A stretch of DNA of 64,000 nucleotides from Adineta vaga (GCA_021613535.1 CP075496.1:8928001-8992000), one strand, 5' to 3'. Shown: positions 1 to 12,819, counted from the first letter of the stretch. Notes: generated by a model from the sequence alone, not told the origin. Numbers and translations are program-made.

Positions 1-558
1 AGAAATATCCCAATGTAGATATTCACTTGTTTGCTAATATTATTTAAATATATGATGATGTCTGAAGACATTTGATTATTGCTTGTACAACAAGGAAAAT
101 AACAATTTACTTTTTGTAAGTAATAGAAATGAAAAAGAGAGTGACACGTTCTCTTTCAACTGAATATTTAACAAGATAAAAAAAGAAGAAGAAGAATAAT
201 CAATGTTAATTTTCTTCTTGATAAAACTCATTATATCTATCACCTGCTGTAGCATCATTTTAAATTGGCTGAGGCACTATTTTTTGCAGATGTTTTGCGT
301 CGGAGTAATAATGTCATCATAAATGTCAAAATATGTTTGATTTTCTTATTAAAAATAGTAATTAATTATCTTTGCCGATTCAAATGCTATACAATTCTCT
401 ATTTCTTTTCACAGTTGAATATTTATCATTTGAATTACGATACATCTCCATTGAAACTCTCCTCAAATTATAATTGTACGCATTAACTATAATTTTAACA
501 CTATTTGTAAGACGATGATCTCATCATAGATTATAAAATAGATTTATTTAAAATCTTA
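1..558. other. No gene recognised at the left edge
   Basis: The stretch is AT-rich with a purine-rich tract near 175-200. The short open frames lack recognisable protein character or splice structure. Its end is the 3' flank of the GST gene on the minus strand. Confidence 0.5.
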
Positions 559-1176
559 TCAAAAAGATGTTTCTGGACGATTTTTCAGATATTCTGAAAT
601 TTTCGGTTGTATTTTTACTGCTTCTAGATTGTCTTTCAACCATGGATACTTATCTAAACACGTCTTATCAAGCATAAGAAAACTTTCTCCTACATCAAAA
701 AACAATAAATCCACCCATGTCATATGGTTTCCAACAAAAAATTGTCCATCACCACCGTATTGTTTTCTTAAAACATCAAGATTTTGAAAATGTTTTGGTA
801 ATTGTTCTTTCAAAAACTTTTGAGTATTCTCTTCTCTCTTCGATGCATGAGATTGATCACGAACTGTTACAAAGGCAATAATTAAATCATTAATTGTATC
901 AGCAATTGCATCAATCTTTGCTTGTTCAAAATTATCTTTTCCAGCAAGTTGAAATTGTTTAGCAAGAAAACGCGCAATTGATATTGATTGTGGTAATTTC
1001 ACACCATTAAATTCGAGAACAGGTACTTGTCCTAAAGGTGTTTCACTTTTATGTTGTAGCCATTCATCTCTTTCATAACGAATATCTTCGTATTTTTGTT
1101 CAGCAACAGCAAAAAGTAAACGAGATACTTCACCACGACCACGACCATTCAGGTAATATAGTTTATATGTCGACAT
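559..1176 (-). CDS. Sigma-class glutathione S-transferase
   Basis: A single-exon protein of 205 aa, the normal length of a cytosolic GST. It would conjugate glutathione to electrophiles, or act as a prostaglandin-D-synthase-like isomerase as some sigma GSTs do. The N-terminal thioredoxin-like half has the class pattern YKLYYLNGRGRGE with the expected catalytic Tyr8. The QVPVLEFNG segment carries the cis-proline that holds glutathione, and the QSISIARFLA segment corresponds to the gamma-glutamyl contact. The C-terminal half fits the all-helical domain, including a typical F(V)GNxxTWVDL segment. There is no signal peptide, so it is probably cytosolic. The start ATG is the only one that keeps the full beta-1 strand. 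It is intact and its family assignment is firm; its substrate is unknown. Confidence 0.93.
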   Translation of the reverse strand: MSTYKLYYLNGRGRGEVSRLLFAVAEQKYEDIRYERDEWLQHKSETPLGQVPVLEFNGVKLPQSISIARFLAKQFQLAGKDNFEQAKIDAIADTINDLIIAFVTVRDQSHASKREENTQKFLKEQLPKHFQNLDVLRKQYGGDGQFFVGNHMTWVDLLFFDVGESFLMLDKTCLDKYPWLKDNLEAVKIQPKISEYLKNRPETSF

Positions 1177-1825
1177 GTTTATCTACAAATGTATATTCTT
1201 ATCTCATACACAGACACATATGCTTTTCGAAAAGAAACAAATAGTAAACCAGTAGTTAATCGACTGAAGTAAACTAAAGATGTCTGTAGTTATTGACTAA
1301 TTTCGATCAATTCATGTTTTTTTCTCAACACATCAATTTTAAGCATTGATATTTCGTACACACTTAAAATATCCTTTTCTATTTTATCATCTCGCAAACA
1401 AATAACACTTTCATCAGGGTATGTTATAGGCATGCACCATAGCACAGTTCGACTATGAATATGTATTAAACTATCTTACAGTTTATCGATTATATTTATC
1501 ATGAATTAAATAAATCCATACCCAATCGAACTGACACGTGTTAAACTAGTTCGATAAAGATTCATATCGTAATTTTACATTGTTCAGTTGTATTACTAAA
1601 CTAGCTTTTATAGATCAGCAATGCCAAGAGAAGAAATAATTTATGTCAGTATAACAGAGTAAGATAAATTATACAGAATCTTATGTAGAATCCAAATCTT
1701 TATGAGCATGTTCTTCTATATGTCTATATTAATAAGAAAATTCAGTCTAAAAAAATCATTTCACTGTTGTTTTTTTGTGTCATTTCAGATCTACAGATCT
1801 CGATCATCTTTCTTGAAATAAATAT
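1177..1825. other. Intergenic, no gene recognised
   Basis: This lies between the start of the GST gene and the 3' end of the caspase-like gene, both on the minus strand. It probably holds the GST promoter. No repeat or conserved coding pattern was seen. Confidence 0.5.
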
Positions 1826-2892
1826 TTATGTAAGAGGCGCAGATGAATAACATCTCTTAATAGTACGATCACGTTTCACTGTCAACTCGTGAATCAATGC
1901 TCGTATTCTATTAGCATGAACTGAATCATTCGCACTATTGGTATTGATTGACGTTTTTAAAGTAAATTTTCCTAATTCCACTTGAAGATCACGAATGCGA
2001 TCATTATAAGCGTTTATCCTTTCATCTAAATATAAAGATTTATTTACAATATATTCAATTACTAAAGAGAGAATTTCTTCTAAGAATTATCTTCTACGAT
2101 ACATACTGTAATTTACTTGATTAAGAACTATGTGTCCATAACCATGTAATCCATTCGTTGAGAATGGCTTTTGTTTTTCATTACTTTCGCGATACACATC
2201 ACGTGCTACTCGTTGAAATAAATCAACAATTTGAATGTTTTCACGTCGAATATTATTCATTAAATGTTTGGTAAATAAATCATTACGATCTCGACTTGGA
2301 ATGACACTATGTTTTTGATTTGGAGCACAAGCAAATTGAATATATGTTCGAGGAAGTGCTTTCATTTTTCTCGCACGTTTGCTTATAGCTAAATAATTAC
2401 ATTTATTATTTCAATTTGCAGAACTACAACTAACTTACATTCGATTTCTGATTCATTTTCTAGCGAATATGGTTTGTAAGAATCAAGAATAAATAATGAT
2501 ACGTTATTGACGTTTTTTTCACTTAATCGTTCAATTATGTTACAAAACTTAGCACTACAATCGGAGATATCTTTATCAGTATCCATTTCACTATCATTAG
2601 CTGGTATTAAATAATTTTTTCCATCGACATAACGACAATGACCCGAATAATAAAATAGAACCATATCGTCTTTTCCGATTTCTTTCTCGAATCTTTTAAT
2701 CGTGCTCATTATATTTTGATCGATATTATAATACGCTCTAGTTATGAAACCGATTTCTTCTAATATCTGTTGTAAGTCTTGAACATTATTTGCGGCTTTG
2801 TTTAGGCGATTTTCGCCTCTAAAATAATCACTATTAGCTATAAGTAACGCTCGATTTCGTTGCATAGACGTATTATTATCAACACGTGCCAT
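1826..2892 (-). CDS. Caspase-like (C14) protein lacking catalytic Cys
   Basis: Three exons, 2892-2440 plus base 2439, 2388-2107 and 2061-1826, join in phase through GT-AG introns of 50 and 45 bp and give 323 aa. The first exon holds a caspase p20-like fold. The catalytic His is present in YYSGHC (His85). At the nucleophile position, where the family has a D-A/S-C pattern after a hydrophobic strand, the sequence reads FILDSYKPY, so Tyr139 stands in place of Cys. The second exon matches the p10-like part, with the YIQFACAP motif and a DLFTKHL helix. The third exon is charged and helical, possibly coiled coil. If the second intron were not removed, the protein would end in YRRR at 2087. The likely role is regulatory or scaffold rather than proteolytic. 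The fold is clear; the inactivity is inferred. Confidence 0.8.
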
Positions 2893-3567
2893 TTGTTGTC
2901 TATATCTAAAAGATCATATACAAAAAAATTTAGAAGATTAAACGATTTTCAATTCATTTCGAGATGAAAATTTATCGAAGAAATATGAAGTTAAAGTTAT
3001 AATATTTTCCTTTTGTCTTCGTTAAACTTACCTTTCACTGAGAAAAAATGTTTAATAAACAATCGGTAACTACGAAGTAACGTGTTTCTCTCTCTACAAT
3101 TTGTCTTCAATTGAATAGACAGACGACAAATAAATGTCAACAAACAACTTTTTCTCTCTTCTGATCACTCCGAAGTATGTGTACTGCGGTCCGTTGACAA
3201 AATCAAAATTTTCTATTTCACATCGGGATGGATTGAAATAAAAGAAAAGACATCACTTTTGTCAAATAGTGAAAAAAAAAGATTGCAGAAAATGAATTAT
3301 TTCTTGTGAATAGAATGTTGATTTCAATAACACACGTATATTGTCATGATTTTTCGACTATAATATTTTATGACTATGATCTTTACATTTAAGTTAATTG
3401 TATAGTAAAAAGTACACAAAGAAAAAAAATGTCAATTTTTATTCGTCATACTTATAGTTAATATGAAAGAGTATCGAGTTGTTTTAACATGGATAATTAT
3501 ACGTTTTTGTAAATTGTTAGCATCAGCTATGGTTACTTTATGTCGCTAACTTACATATATAAATGTA

Positions 3568-3588
3568 TTTTCTTTCTTTCTTTCTTTC
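3568..3588. repeat. (TTTC)n microsatellite
   Basis: About five TTTC units in a row in non-coding DNA. Confidence 0.9.
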
Positions 3589-3690
3589 GATCCCTACGCA
3601 TCTTTCTATTCACTATATGCATACTCGTTTTTTTCTAAGAAATATATATTGCATGGTGCTATTTCTTCACCTCTAACACTGTATGTATTT

Positions 3691-3708
3691 CTCTCTCTCT
3701 CTCTCTCT
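3691..3708. repeat. (CT)n microsatellite
   Basis: Nine CT units in a row in non-coding DNA, about 100 bp after the TTTC repeat. Confidence 0.9.
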
Positions 3709-4500
3709 TTTCCTTTTTTATAGCCCAGTCCTTGTTATATTGTACATATGATGATAAATCGAATAGATAGGTTTTCCTTCAAGAAAGCCTATGAGTTATT
3801 TCTGCAGTTAAGTTCGAAAAAAACTACTCGAAATCAATAGAAAAATCGAATTCGGTTAATTTTTCTCTATTATTGCTAGCCAGAGAGGTGAAAAATTTGA
3901 CACGTAACAATGGACCATTTCCGAAAGGAAAAAAATCACTTTTCTTTCGAGAAAGATATTGAAGTGACTGCTCGAATGAGTTTCCTCTTGCATATTCTAT
4001 ACGTAGCATACCGATTTTTAGTTGAGTGTTCTACTTGCGTTAGAAATTTACTTAAAAGAAGAGAGAACATTTGGAAGGTAATAACGCCGCGTAAGATCGA
4101 TTTTTTTTATTTAAAATTGTATACTACTTGAATTTTCTTCGAGAAATTATTCTATTCGACACCTTGTTTATAATATCGTTATTTATTGTGAAATCAAGAA
4201 AATATTATTGACAATACTATAAAAGGGTCTGCTTAAAACGTTTTTGAATCTTTAGATGCTATTATATTGCTTAATGAATTCCTGTGTGAAATACAACGAA
4301 CATTCTCATTAGTGAATAGTCTTTACAATGCTCATTGTCAACATATGTTCGATACAGAATACAAGATATGTTTTTCTCTTTGGTATCTGCCTGTTTTTAT
4401 GTTCTTCATTTCTAATTGGACTAGGTATACAAATTTCATAGGCGTTGCTCTGATCTAAGATATTGATAATTTTCTAGGATTACGTTTTCAAAACAACCGA

Positions 4501-5602
4501 ATGAATTTTTTGTCTATAACGTTGTTTTCTAGCACTACTTCAATGCAAGACTTCTCCATGTCTAACAATGAGCTTGCTCGTCTCATTGGTTCCGCCTATT
4601 CAATTGACATGATTTCTCATATTAATGGTGTAGCTTACGATTATTATTCTATAAAAGAAGTTTTTAATCGAAATCCAACGAAAGAATGGCTTTCTTTTCC
4701 ACTGCCGAACGAAAAGTTTTCAAAAATATGGTTTCCGAATGAGCAAAATAAAACAATATTTCCTATTCAAGAATCACCTTCAACAGTATCAGGCTTAGCT
4801 TACGTAGAACAGATCTATGTAATGACAGATGCAAGTTTAAATGATCGACATCGAAATCTAAAACGTGCATTTCATCGACAAAATATTCCTATTGAATCAA
4901 TTCAATGGCAATGGAAATGGAATAATACAGAATGCAATTTAAATAAAAATAAGGAAGAGATTTTTCGTAATTTAAATCTTGTTGATAAACCTGCAAGTAA
5001 ATATTTTGTTTTCCAAAGATAAAATTTGAATTCCCATTCATTTAGAAGGACATGATCGTTATTGTTCATTGATAATGAAAAATTTTGAAGCATGGAAAGA
5101 TACTGACAAGAGAAATTTAACTTTAGCTCTTTATCTTGAAGATGATGCGATTTTTGTTCCCTATTTCAAACAGAAATTTAATCGTTTTGTGTATACAGCA
5201 ATTCGAACAGGTGCTTTGAAAATACATCAGTCGTGTGCAAATTCATCTTTAGAACAAAATAGTCATGAATGGATAAATCAAGATTCGATATTTTTTATTG
5301 GAAGTTGTCTTGGTATGTTAGATTCTGCTTTTGATAAAAAACAACCAATATTATCAACACATAAAGCAATTCCGACACGATGTGCTCATGCTTACTTATT
5401 TACGAGTTGTTCAGCCAAAGCTGTTCTGAAACAAATTCTAGCAAAAAAGAACGAACTTTGGACGCCGGATTTCTATATGAATAATATTATACCACATTCA
5501 CCAACACTTCAATCATTTTGGATTGATCCACCACTTGTTTATCAAGGCAATAAAGTCAAAGATCTTGATGATATTTCATCTTTTAGAAGAACAACATACT
5601 AA
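4501..5602 (+). CDS. GT25-like glycosyltransferase
   Basis: Two exons (4501-4996 and 5046-5602) join in phase 1 across a 49-bp GTAAAT...TTTAG intron and give about 350 aa. The first exon has a YVMTDASLNDRHRNLKRAF strand-helix unit, resembling the start of family-25 (LPS/collagen galactosyltransferase-like) enzymes, where acceptor chemistry begins with a sugar-nucleotide fold. The second exon has LALYLEDDA, a candidate metal/nucleotide-sugar acidic motif. It is followed by PTRCAHAYLFT and by a terminal PPLVYQG segment, both typical of this superfamily. It would transfer a hexose from a nucleotide sugar in the secretory pathway. The N-terminus is unsure: there is no convincing signal anchor after ATG 4501. 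A TTTTCTAG just downstream at about 4530-4540 could be an acceptor, so an upstream exon may exist. Confidence 0.65.
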
Positions 5603-5916
5603 TAGTCTTTATTAATACATTGTTTCAAAACTTTTCTCATAATAAAATTTCATCAACAAAGAAACTGAGTACTTGTTCGTTTATTTTCATGGTTCTATAC
5701 AAACAAAGAATTGACTCTTGTTAGAATCGATTTGATGTCTAAAATAAGAAACATATCTGATTTCTCTTTGTGTTTCTTTGTTGTCTGTTCTGTTATATTC
5801 TACAATTATCATATGTTTTCTTTTGTAACAACAGTCTCTGTCTATTTCGTAAACTTCAAGAAAAATCATTGATTTTTAAATAGTATTCACGTTCTCTTGT
5901 TGTAGATGTTCAAAGA

Positions 5917-8900
5917 ATGTTTCGACTTAATTATTACTTTCGAGATACCATCATGACACTTATTATACTACTGATTACTAAAATAATACTAATAAGAGGT
6001 AATTTATTGAGTAACGGTAACTTTATTCAAATACAAACGAATGGACAACCAAGTAATTGGGATAGTAGTATCAAACAAGGCAATGCTTCAATGAAGATTC
6101 TTTATCGATACTATTTAGCGTTCAATGTACTTCAAATTTCAGTCTACACAAATCGAACTTTATTTTCACTCATACAAATGATTCAATTAGAACAGAATAC
6201 AAACAAACGTTCACTCATTATAAGTTTTTGGTATCGAGTATCGATGATCTATAGTTCTGGACATATTCAATTCGAATTTTATAATCAATCCAATGTTAGT
6301 ATTACAAAAGAATATATAAGATCGCTGGTGAAAAATTCAACATGGTCTTATGTTCAAATAAAGAAATCTATTCCTATCGATGCAATCTTTGGAAAAGTTT
6401 TAATAACAATGAATCGCTGTCTTGGAAAAGTTTTATTAGCAAATATGTCCATCGAACAAATCGATCATTGGAACGATGTAAATTTTTTCGTATCTCCACG
6501 ATCTGATGGAACTCTATTTATTCGATGGAATTTTACAAACAATAAAACTCATATCGCACATTATGATGTTTATCGTAGTAAAGGAATATCAACGGGACTC
6601 GACAGTACTCATCTACTTGTTAGTATTCCCGTAATGTCAACTTACGGAAAAAATATCTATGAATCAATGTATACAGATCATATCGTTCAGTTGAATACAA
6701 TTTATACTTATCAAGTAATAGCTCGCAATTCGAATCGAACCATTCTTGATCAAACAAGACTAGCAATTGGTCAATCAGATTTAATAGAAGACTATTATGA
6801 TATTACAACACTGATCGCTTTTCTTAGAATCAATAGTATTCATCTCAATTGGCGACTCCGCGCAAGAAGTACGGCTAAATATATATCTCTTTACAATGGT
6901 ATTGATAATATTTCAAATATTCACAGTACTCATGCTCGATTATTAGGTACTTATGCAGTTCAACAGATGAAAACCATTGTTTCTTCATCAAATACGGGTC
7001 CTTTTCTTCTTATCTCTGATGATGGTAATCATATGGCTACTGCAAAATTAACTTATCTAATGCGTCCACGAATCGTTCTTACATCAACACGTCTTAACTA
7101 TTTTCGTGAACAGATAAGCCAATCAGGTCATGCACAAGAAGTGTTCAGAGCTCTTATAAAAACTGTCCATGGCTATAAACCTGATAATACTTTTAATTAT
7201 TGTTGGCCTGCTCGAGATGCTGCACTTCTATATGCCATTACGAGAAATATGAAATATATTGATATAGCTTTATTAGCATTAGAGATAAATAGAATAAATT
7301 ATACGATATACGATAATTCTGCGATTAAACTTCGTTTCGCTTTTAGTACAATGGCACGAGTACAAGCGTTTGATTGGGCATACGATGGTTTAACTATAGA
7401 ACAACGACGACGCTTGATTAGTGATTTTCGGTATGCTGCATCGATATTTACATCGTATTCAGGTGCCACGGGATGAACGATTTATGAATTTCATGATTAG
7501 ATCATTTTTTTTTCATTCATAGATGATCATTCTCGAAATCCAACGGACAAAGCGAGTAATTGGGTTGCTATTGTTAAATCAGCAGAATTGATTCAACATT
7601 TGACTCTTTATGGTGAAGAAGATTATCCAAATGATCAAGCTGAAAGACGAATTTTATTTCTTTTAAATGAATTAAAATTACATATCGATCATGCTTATGG
7701 TCCTTCAGGTTACATGCAAGAAGGTTTAAGTTATCTTGCATATACTATCTCAGCTCTTGCTCCAGCTGTTTATCTAACAAAAGATATGGGAATTTCTACT
7801 TTCGATGAAGCTTGGTTCCGACCTGATTGGCATAATTTAGCATTACATACAATTTCATTACGAAAACAAAGAAATGCTCTACAATTTGGTGTATCACAAT
7901 CTAGTTATTCTTATAATGGATTTTTGCCCTATATCTTCAATTCAACTGATGACCAAAATAGTAAAGCTGCACTTAAATGGTTTTATGATCGCACAATGGG
8001 AATGAATTCTTCATCGGCTGCATACGATGGTAAAGATAAAAGTGCAGCACTGTTCTACTATCCATATGAGACTTCATTACAACATCCATCTATTGTATTT
8101 CCACGTTCTACTTCGATGATTAGTGATAATATTGAAGGATTCTATGTTTTTCGAAATCGTTATCAAGATCAGAATGATGTATTAATTGCATTGATGAATA
8201 GAAATCGTCGCCATGCAGGATGGAATGCGAATGAAACGTTTGCTTTGTCAATCATCAGTCATGATACAACTTGGGCTAGAATGCCTGGAAAAGAATTTAA
8301 ACTTCATAGTCAAACAAATATGTTTAGTACACCACTTATTGATGGATGGCCTCGAGAACCAGGAAAAAGACAAAAACTTGCTTTTACAAAACTGGTAAAA
8401 CCATTTAGTAACCAAGGTGGTGGATTTGTTTCGCTGGATGCTAGTATTAATTTTAATATAACTCTAGCACAACGAGATATTCTTGTTGATATGATCAAAA
8501 GAAATAATATCGAAACAATAATTGCTTTACAAGATGATTTTGTTGATAGTCTAACGCATGTTTGGCATTGGCAACTTAGTCCAAATCCAGATGAAACAAA
8601 TATTACATTACGATATGAAAATAATCTGTCGACATTTATCATAAGAGGACGAAATGAAAGTTGGCTCAAAGGGTGGCTTTATAATCATGAAGATGCTACC
8701 TACAACAATACTGATGGTATCCTACGAATTCTGAAGTATGGTTTCAATGCAAATTTTAAGATTGTCATGGTACTTGGCAGTGGTATTGAGTCAATTGCAA
8801 GTAGAACAATAAATGGCATACAGATTGATAAAGTTTGTATCAATTTTAATACATTATCGGAAGGTTTACAAGTATGTTTTAAACTATTCGAATACATATA

Positions 8901-9330
8901 TTTATATTATTTTACTTTATTTTAGTGTCAAACAATTACTCCTGTGGATATTACCGTATGTATCGTACTTCCTTCATTTGATAGATATACGTATGCATTT
9001 TACTATTCAGAGACGATCAATTCTTATCCTTATCATTCTTACTACATTGATCGGTTTCTTTACTCTTGTTATTCTTGGTATTTTGATGAAAAGAATAATC
9101 AACAGGTAAAATATTAACATTTGAATCTAATTCTGTACAATAAATATTCTTTTAGAAATAATCGTGTCGGTTCAACAATCCAAACAGATATAATTGTAAG
9201 TAAAACTTAGTTTTGTTTTTTCTCTAAATTACATGCCTAACATATTTTTTAGAATGTAAATAATTTAACATCAATATCGAAAACCAGTATTCCAAATCAA
9301 ACGATTTATAGTACACACAGTCGATTTTGA
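5917..9330 (+). CDS. Membrane-anchored heparinase II/III-like lyase
   Basis: Six exons give 1045 aa: 5917-7462, 7523-8871, 8926-8955, 9011-9105, 9156-9195 and 9253-9330. All joins keep frame with GT-AG introns of 50-60 bp. Order of parts: signal peptide; a beta-sandwich resembling a carbohydrate-binding module (starts LLSNGNF); an Fn3-like region; an (alpha/alpha)6 toroid with WPARDAALLYAITRN, NWVAIVKSAEL and a GYMQEGLSYLAY helix; a C-terminal beta domain with RRHAGWNANETF, where heparinase-II-type enzymes keep a His-containing segment; a membrane helix encoded by the fourth exon; and a short cytoplasmic tail. It would cleave uronic-acid polysaccharides at the cell surface by beta-elimination. 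The fold is well supported, but the substrate is unknown and catalytic residues were not aligned. A second ATG at 5953 would also leave a signal peptide. Confidence 0.75.
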
Positions 9331-10220
9331 TCGACTATTCCATCGTCCAATATCTATTTTGAGAATAACGACTGTTGTCTCAGACAATCATTATCAAGCT
9401 TATGAAATAATTGAGTTATCGTATTTCAACGTTCTTGATTTATTGATTTTGGTACTAATACAAGCCGATCATTTGTTGAGTCAGATAGTTTCCATTTTAT
9501 TTTCTTCTAATTTCGTGGAGCATGATAACAAATCGATATTTTATTAATCAGTCAGTTGAACAAATTTGAAACTATTCTGCATCATCGAAGAATGCTGTCT
9601 CAATGTTTAATTCAAAGAAATTATTTCCCTGATGAGTTCTCAAAACTAAATTTATATTGTGGATATCGCTGAGTTCTAAGATCTTTTTCTTTATTGGTGT
9701 ACTAGCTATACTCCTTTGAAATTTTGCAACATTCGATCAAGTATATTTTCTTCTTATTGAATGTTTTTTCACTAGTTCATTGGCTTTTCCGTATTTCGAT
9801 GTACTTAATGTTAAACAGTTTATTTTTGATATAATATTTTTCGTTCGTTCAATATCATACCATATACTGATGTTATCAAAAGGTACTAAGATGATTATTA
9901 GACTTATCACACATGGTCGAACGCGAGAGTGATAAAAAACTGAATGAATCATACAGATCTGAATGATAAAAAATAGAATATCTTCACTCTATGATTTCTT
10001 ACCTACAGAATTGACTTTTTTCTTATCAAGGATATAGATACAAATACATATTGAGAGTTATATACGACAAAAAGAAGTATATTCAGACAACTATGTATTT
10101 TCTAAAATATTCTTATATTGATACGTTGCTATGACACTAAAAAGATATTATTAATAATTCTTGTTTGTAAAAGTAAAATAGAACAAACGCTTTTTTCTCT
10201 TTGTGTAATATTATTGAAAA
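9331..10220. other. Intergenic, no gene recognised
   Basis: AT-rich spacer between the 3' end of the lyase gene and the 3' end of the NHL pseudogene, so it should hold two terminators. Short open frames here show no family character. Confidence 0.5.
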
Positions 10221-11529
10221 TTATGTATTACAATTATTATTTTCAATCAAAAATTTTTGTACTCTATTGTTGTTTGAATCAAGTACAAGTAGATTGCCTT
10301 CGGAATCAAAAAGAACTCTTCGTGGTTCATTCAGTTCTTCTGCACTTGCACCTGGTTGATTCGTAACACCAGCAATAGTTGTATATTGATCTGGATTGGT
10401 CATATTCATTTTGACTATTCTGTGATGTTCACTATCTACAATAATAATAGTTCGATGAGCAGGATTTGAATCAGGTACAATTACAAATTCGTACAGACTA
10501 TCAAGTACATCATTTCCAATCGTACGAATTAATTCACCAAATTTATTAAATTGGCAAATCGAATTATCGTGATAACTTGCGACATAAAGATCATCATTCG
10601 ATTCGTCAACATGAATACCTATTGGTTTGTCTACTTCAGCAACCATTTTTCCTATTTTAGCACCAGGTGACCATTTCGTAACGCGATGATTTGAATGTTC
10701 AGATACATAAACATTAAAATTCTTATCAACATATAAACCCCAACAATTATCAATTTGTTCTAAGCTTTTTCTATGACCAGATTTGCCAATTATGGTTGTG
10801 CCATTTTTGAATTCGATGATTATGGTTATCTGCTATATATAAGTTCTCTTCTGTATCAACAAATAATGCTATTACATAATTTAATTCATGCGATTGATTT
10901 CCTTGTTCACTACTACCTGCCACAACATAACCTTCTTTAGCGTCTTTATCCCATTTAATTATTCGATGATTGTGAGAATCAGCTATGTAAATAGCATCAT
11001 TCTTGTCAACAAATATATCATTAGGAACAGCAAGTTGATTCAAAGCAGAACCGCCATTATCACTACCTGCAACAGTTATTCCTTACTTTGACCATGTAGT
11101 CGTTGGACAAATTCGTAATGATGATTCTGTCGGTCTGATCATAAAACCTTAAATGATAATAACATAGATACGAATCTTACAATGATTTGCTTTTCAAATT
11201 ATATACTGACTAGTATCGGTGCTTTGAGCGGTAGGTGTTGTCGGCTTTGTGGAACTTTGTACTGTGCTTTCGGAATTAGCTTCAGTTTTCTTCAATGCAT
11301 GATAAAGGAGCGACGAAATCAGAGAAAGAAGAACAAGTGATAAACTTGTTGTAACAATAATCAATATCCGATTTCTTGTTCTATATTTATTAAATAATCT
11401 TCCAGTCATCTCTTCACTTTGATAAAGTCTCATTTTAAAAGTTTCAGCACGAAGAATTGATGTTAGAACGTCTAGAATCACAACTAATTTATATAATCGA
11501 AGCAACGAATCATCGGAAAAATTTCCCAC
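10221..11529 (-). pseudogene. NHL-repeat type II membrane protein, broken
   Basis: The first exon (11529-11211) encodes a cytoplasmic N-terminus, one membrane helix (RILIIVTTSLSLVLLSLISS) and a Ser/Thr-rich linker. A phase-1 intron with a weak GTCAGT donor leads to exon 2 at 11147. Six NHL beta-propeller repeats follow, recognisable by (I/L)YIADSxNHRI-like units. Two lesions break the frame. A TAA lies at 11083-11085, inside the W..GITVAG linker before the first repeat. A small deletion near 10810, after the second repeat (NHRIQKW), shifts the frame. The third to sixth repeats then stay open to the stop at 10221. The intact relative would be a surface protein with a ligand-binding propeller. 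Assembly error is possible, but two independent lesions favour a pseudogene. Confidence 0.8.
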
Positions 11530-12819
11530 TACGTATCAATTACACCCATCCAATGGCTATTTTATCTTTGTGTGATTGAATTCCATCTTTCTAAAGTATC
11601 ATTCAAAGATAATACGAATAATAAAAAAACAACTCACCTATTACAAAATGACTCACCGGAATTACATATGAAATAATCTCTTTGATCATTCATTATTTTT
11701 TGTAGCTTTCGAAGAGAACTAATTATTTCTTGAAGATATGAATGTAAGTGAATTTGATAGAACAAAATGAAAGCTCTATTCTACAACTAAACTTCTAGCA
11801 CATGTTAATTAAGTATATCATTGAAATATGATTATTAATATTTTCAAGATCAAATATCAAAGGAAATGTATATGTACATCAAATCTACCATAAAGTATCA
11901 ATTGATTGTAGAAAGTTCCAAGGCTATATCATAACAGATCAATGTAATATCTAATCGCATTTTATAACTAAAATTTACTACGAGACATAAATATATATCT
12001 TGATTTGAAATAGTACCGATATCTAAAATGAAAAAGAAAATCCATATCGTCATCATTATATCGATCATGGAGATAAACTATAACTGATTGAATAGGTAAA
12101 TAGATTGAAAACTATTGTTGTTAAAATCAGCTATATCATTATCGATTACATTCAAACGTCTTTACATTTTAATTAGAATTTAATTCACATTCAATTGTCT
12201 TCAACATATTTGATTGTACTTCGTTTTATCAATATTCACAAAAGACGAAGGCAAAACAAAAAATCATACCCACATATATAAATCATATCTTTTGCATACA
12301 GCTAGTTTCATAAAGTAACCATATAAAGAACGCAACAATATGACTCGTTCATTTTTTCATTGACAACTTTTACTTTTCTTTTCACATTACATGAGATAGT
12401 GTTTATGACGATGGACCTTTTCAACTGTTTATTAAACAAATTCAAATTGCTATTAAGAAGAACTTTTAGCGGCATTGTCTTATAAAGATACGTGCATAAA
12501 AAAATCCACGTGGCGAACTATCGAGTGCATACTTTCTTTTTTTTTCGTTTGTATAACGTTGAAGTTATGTCCAATGTATTATACATACTATCGTTAAACG
12601 CATGACTGCATATTCTCATGTATATTTTTAGTAAGTATATATATCTAAGTAACAATTTTTTATGATAAATTTTTCAATATCTCATTCGAACAAATGGAAT
12701 AAATTTTACAGTTGTAATTTAATTTCTTGTGAAAGATTTTTTTAAGATTCTATAGTAAGATTACAAAAACGGCTTGTCGTCGACGTTCTTATAGTGTTGC
12801 ATATGGACTTTTTCTTCAG
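11530..12819. other. Intergenic between divergent genes
   Basis: About 1.3 kb separates the divergent NHL pseudogene and the LtaS-like gene. No coding pattern was seen. It probably contains both promoters. The bases just before the next ATG (TTTCTTCAG at 12811-12819) look like a splice acceptor. Confidence 0.5.

Larger units (their letters stand above)
2893..4500. other. Intergenic with microsatellites
   Basis: About 1.6 kb without a supported gene. It holds the upstream flank of the caspase-like gene and two simple repeats. An open frame at 4267-4458 has a hydrophobic stretch and might be an upstream exon of the glycosyltransferase gene, but no clear splice join supports this. Confidence 0.45.

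Noticed and set aside
265-486. Plus-strand frame of 73 aa
   Set aside because: Low-complexity AT-rich coding with no recognisable motif and no splice partner.
3560-3710. Repeat pair as a possible mobile element end
   Set aside because: They are simple microsatellites without target duplication or terminal repeats.
4267-4458. Possible 5' exon of the glycosyltransferase
   Set aside because: It has a hydrophobic stretch, but no donor/acceptor pair joins it in phase to the next exon.
8310-8669. Minus-strand frame of 119 aa
   Set aside because: It is antisense to a well-supported exon of the lyase gene.
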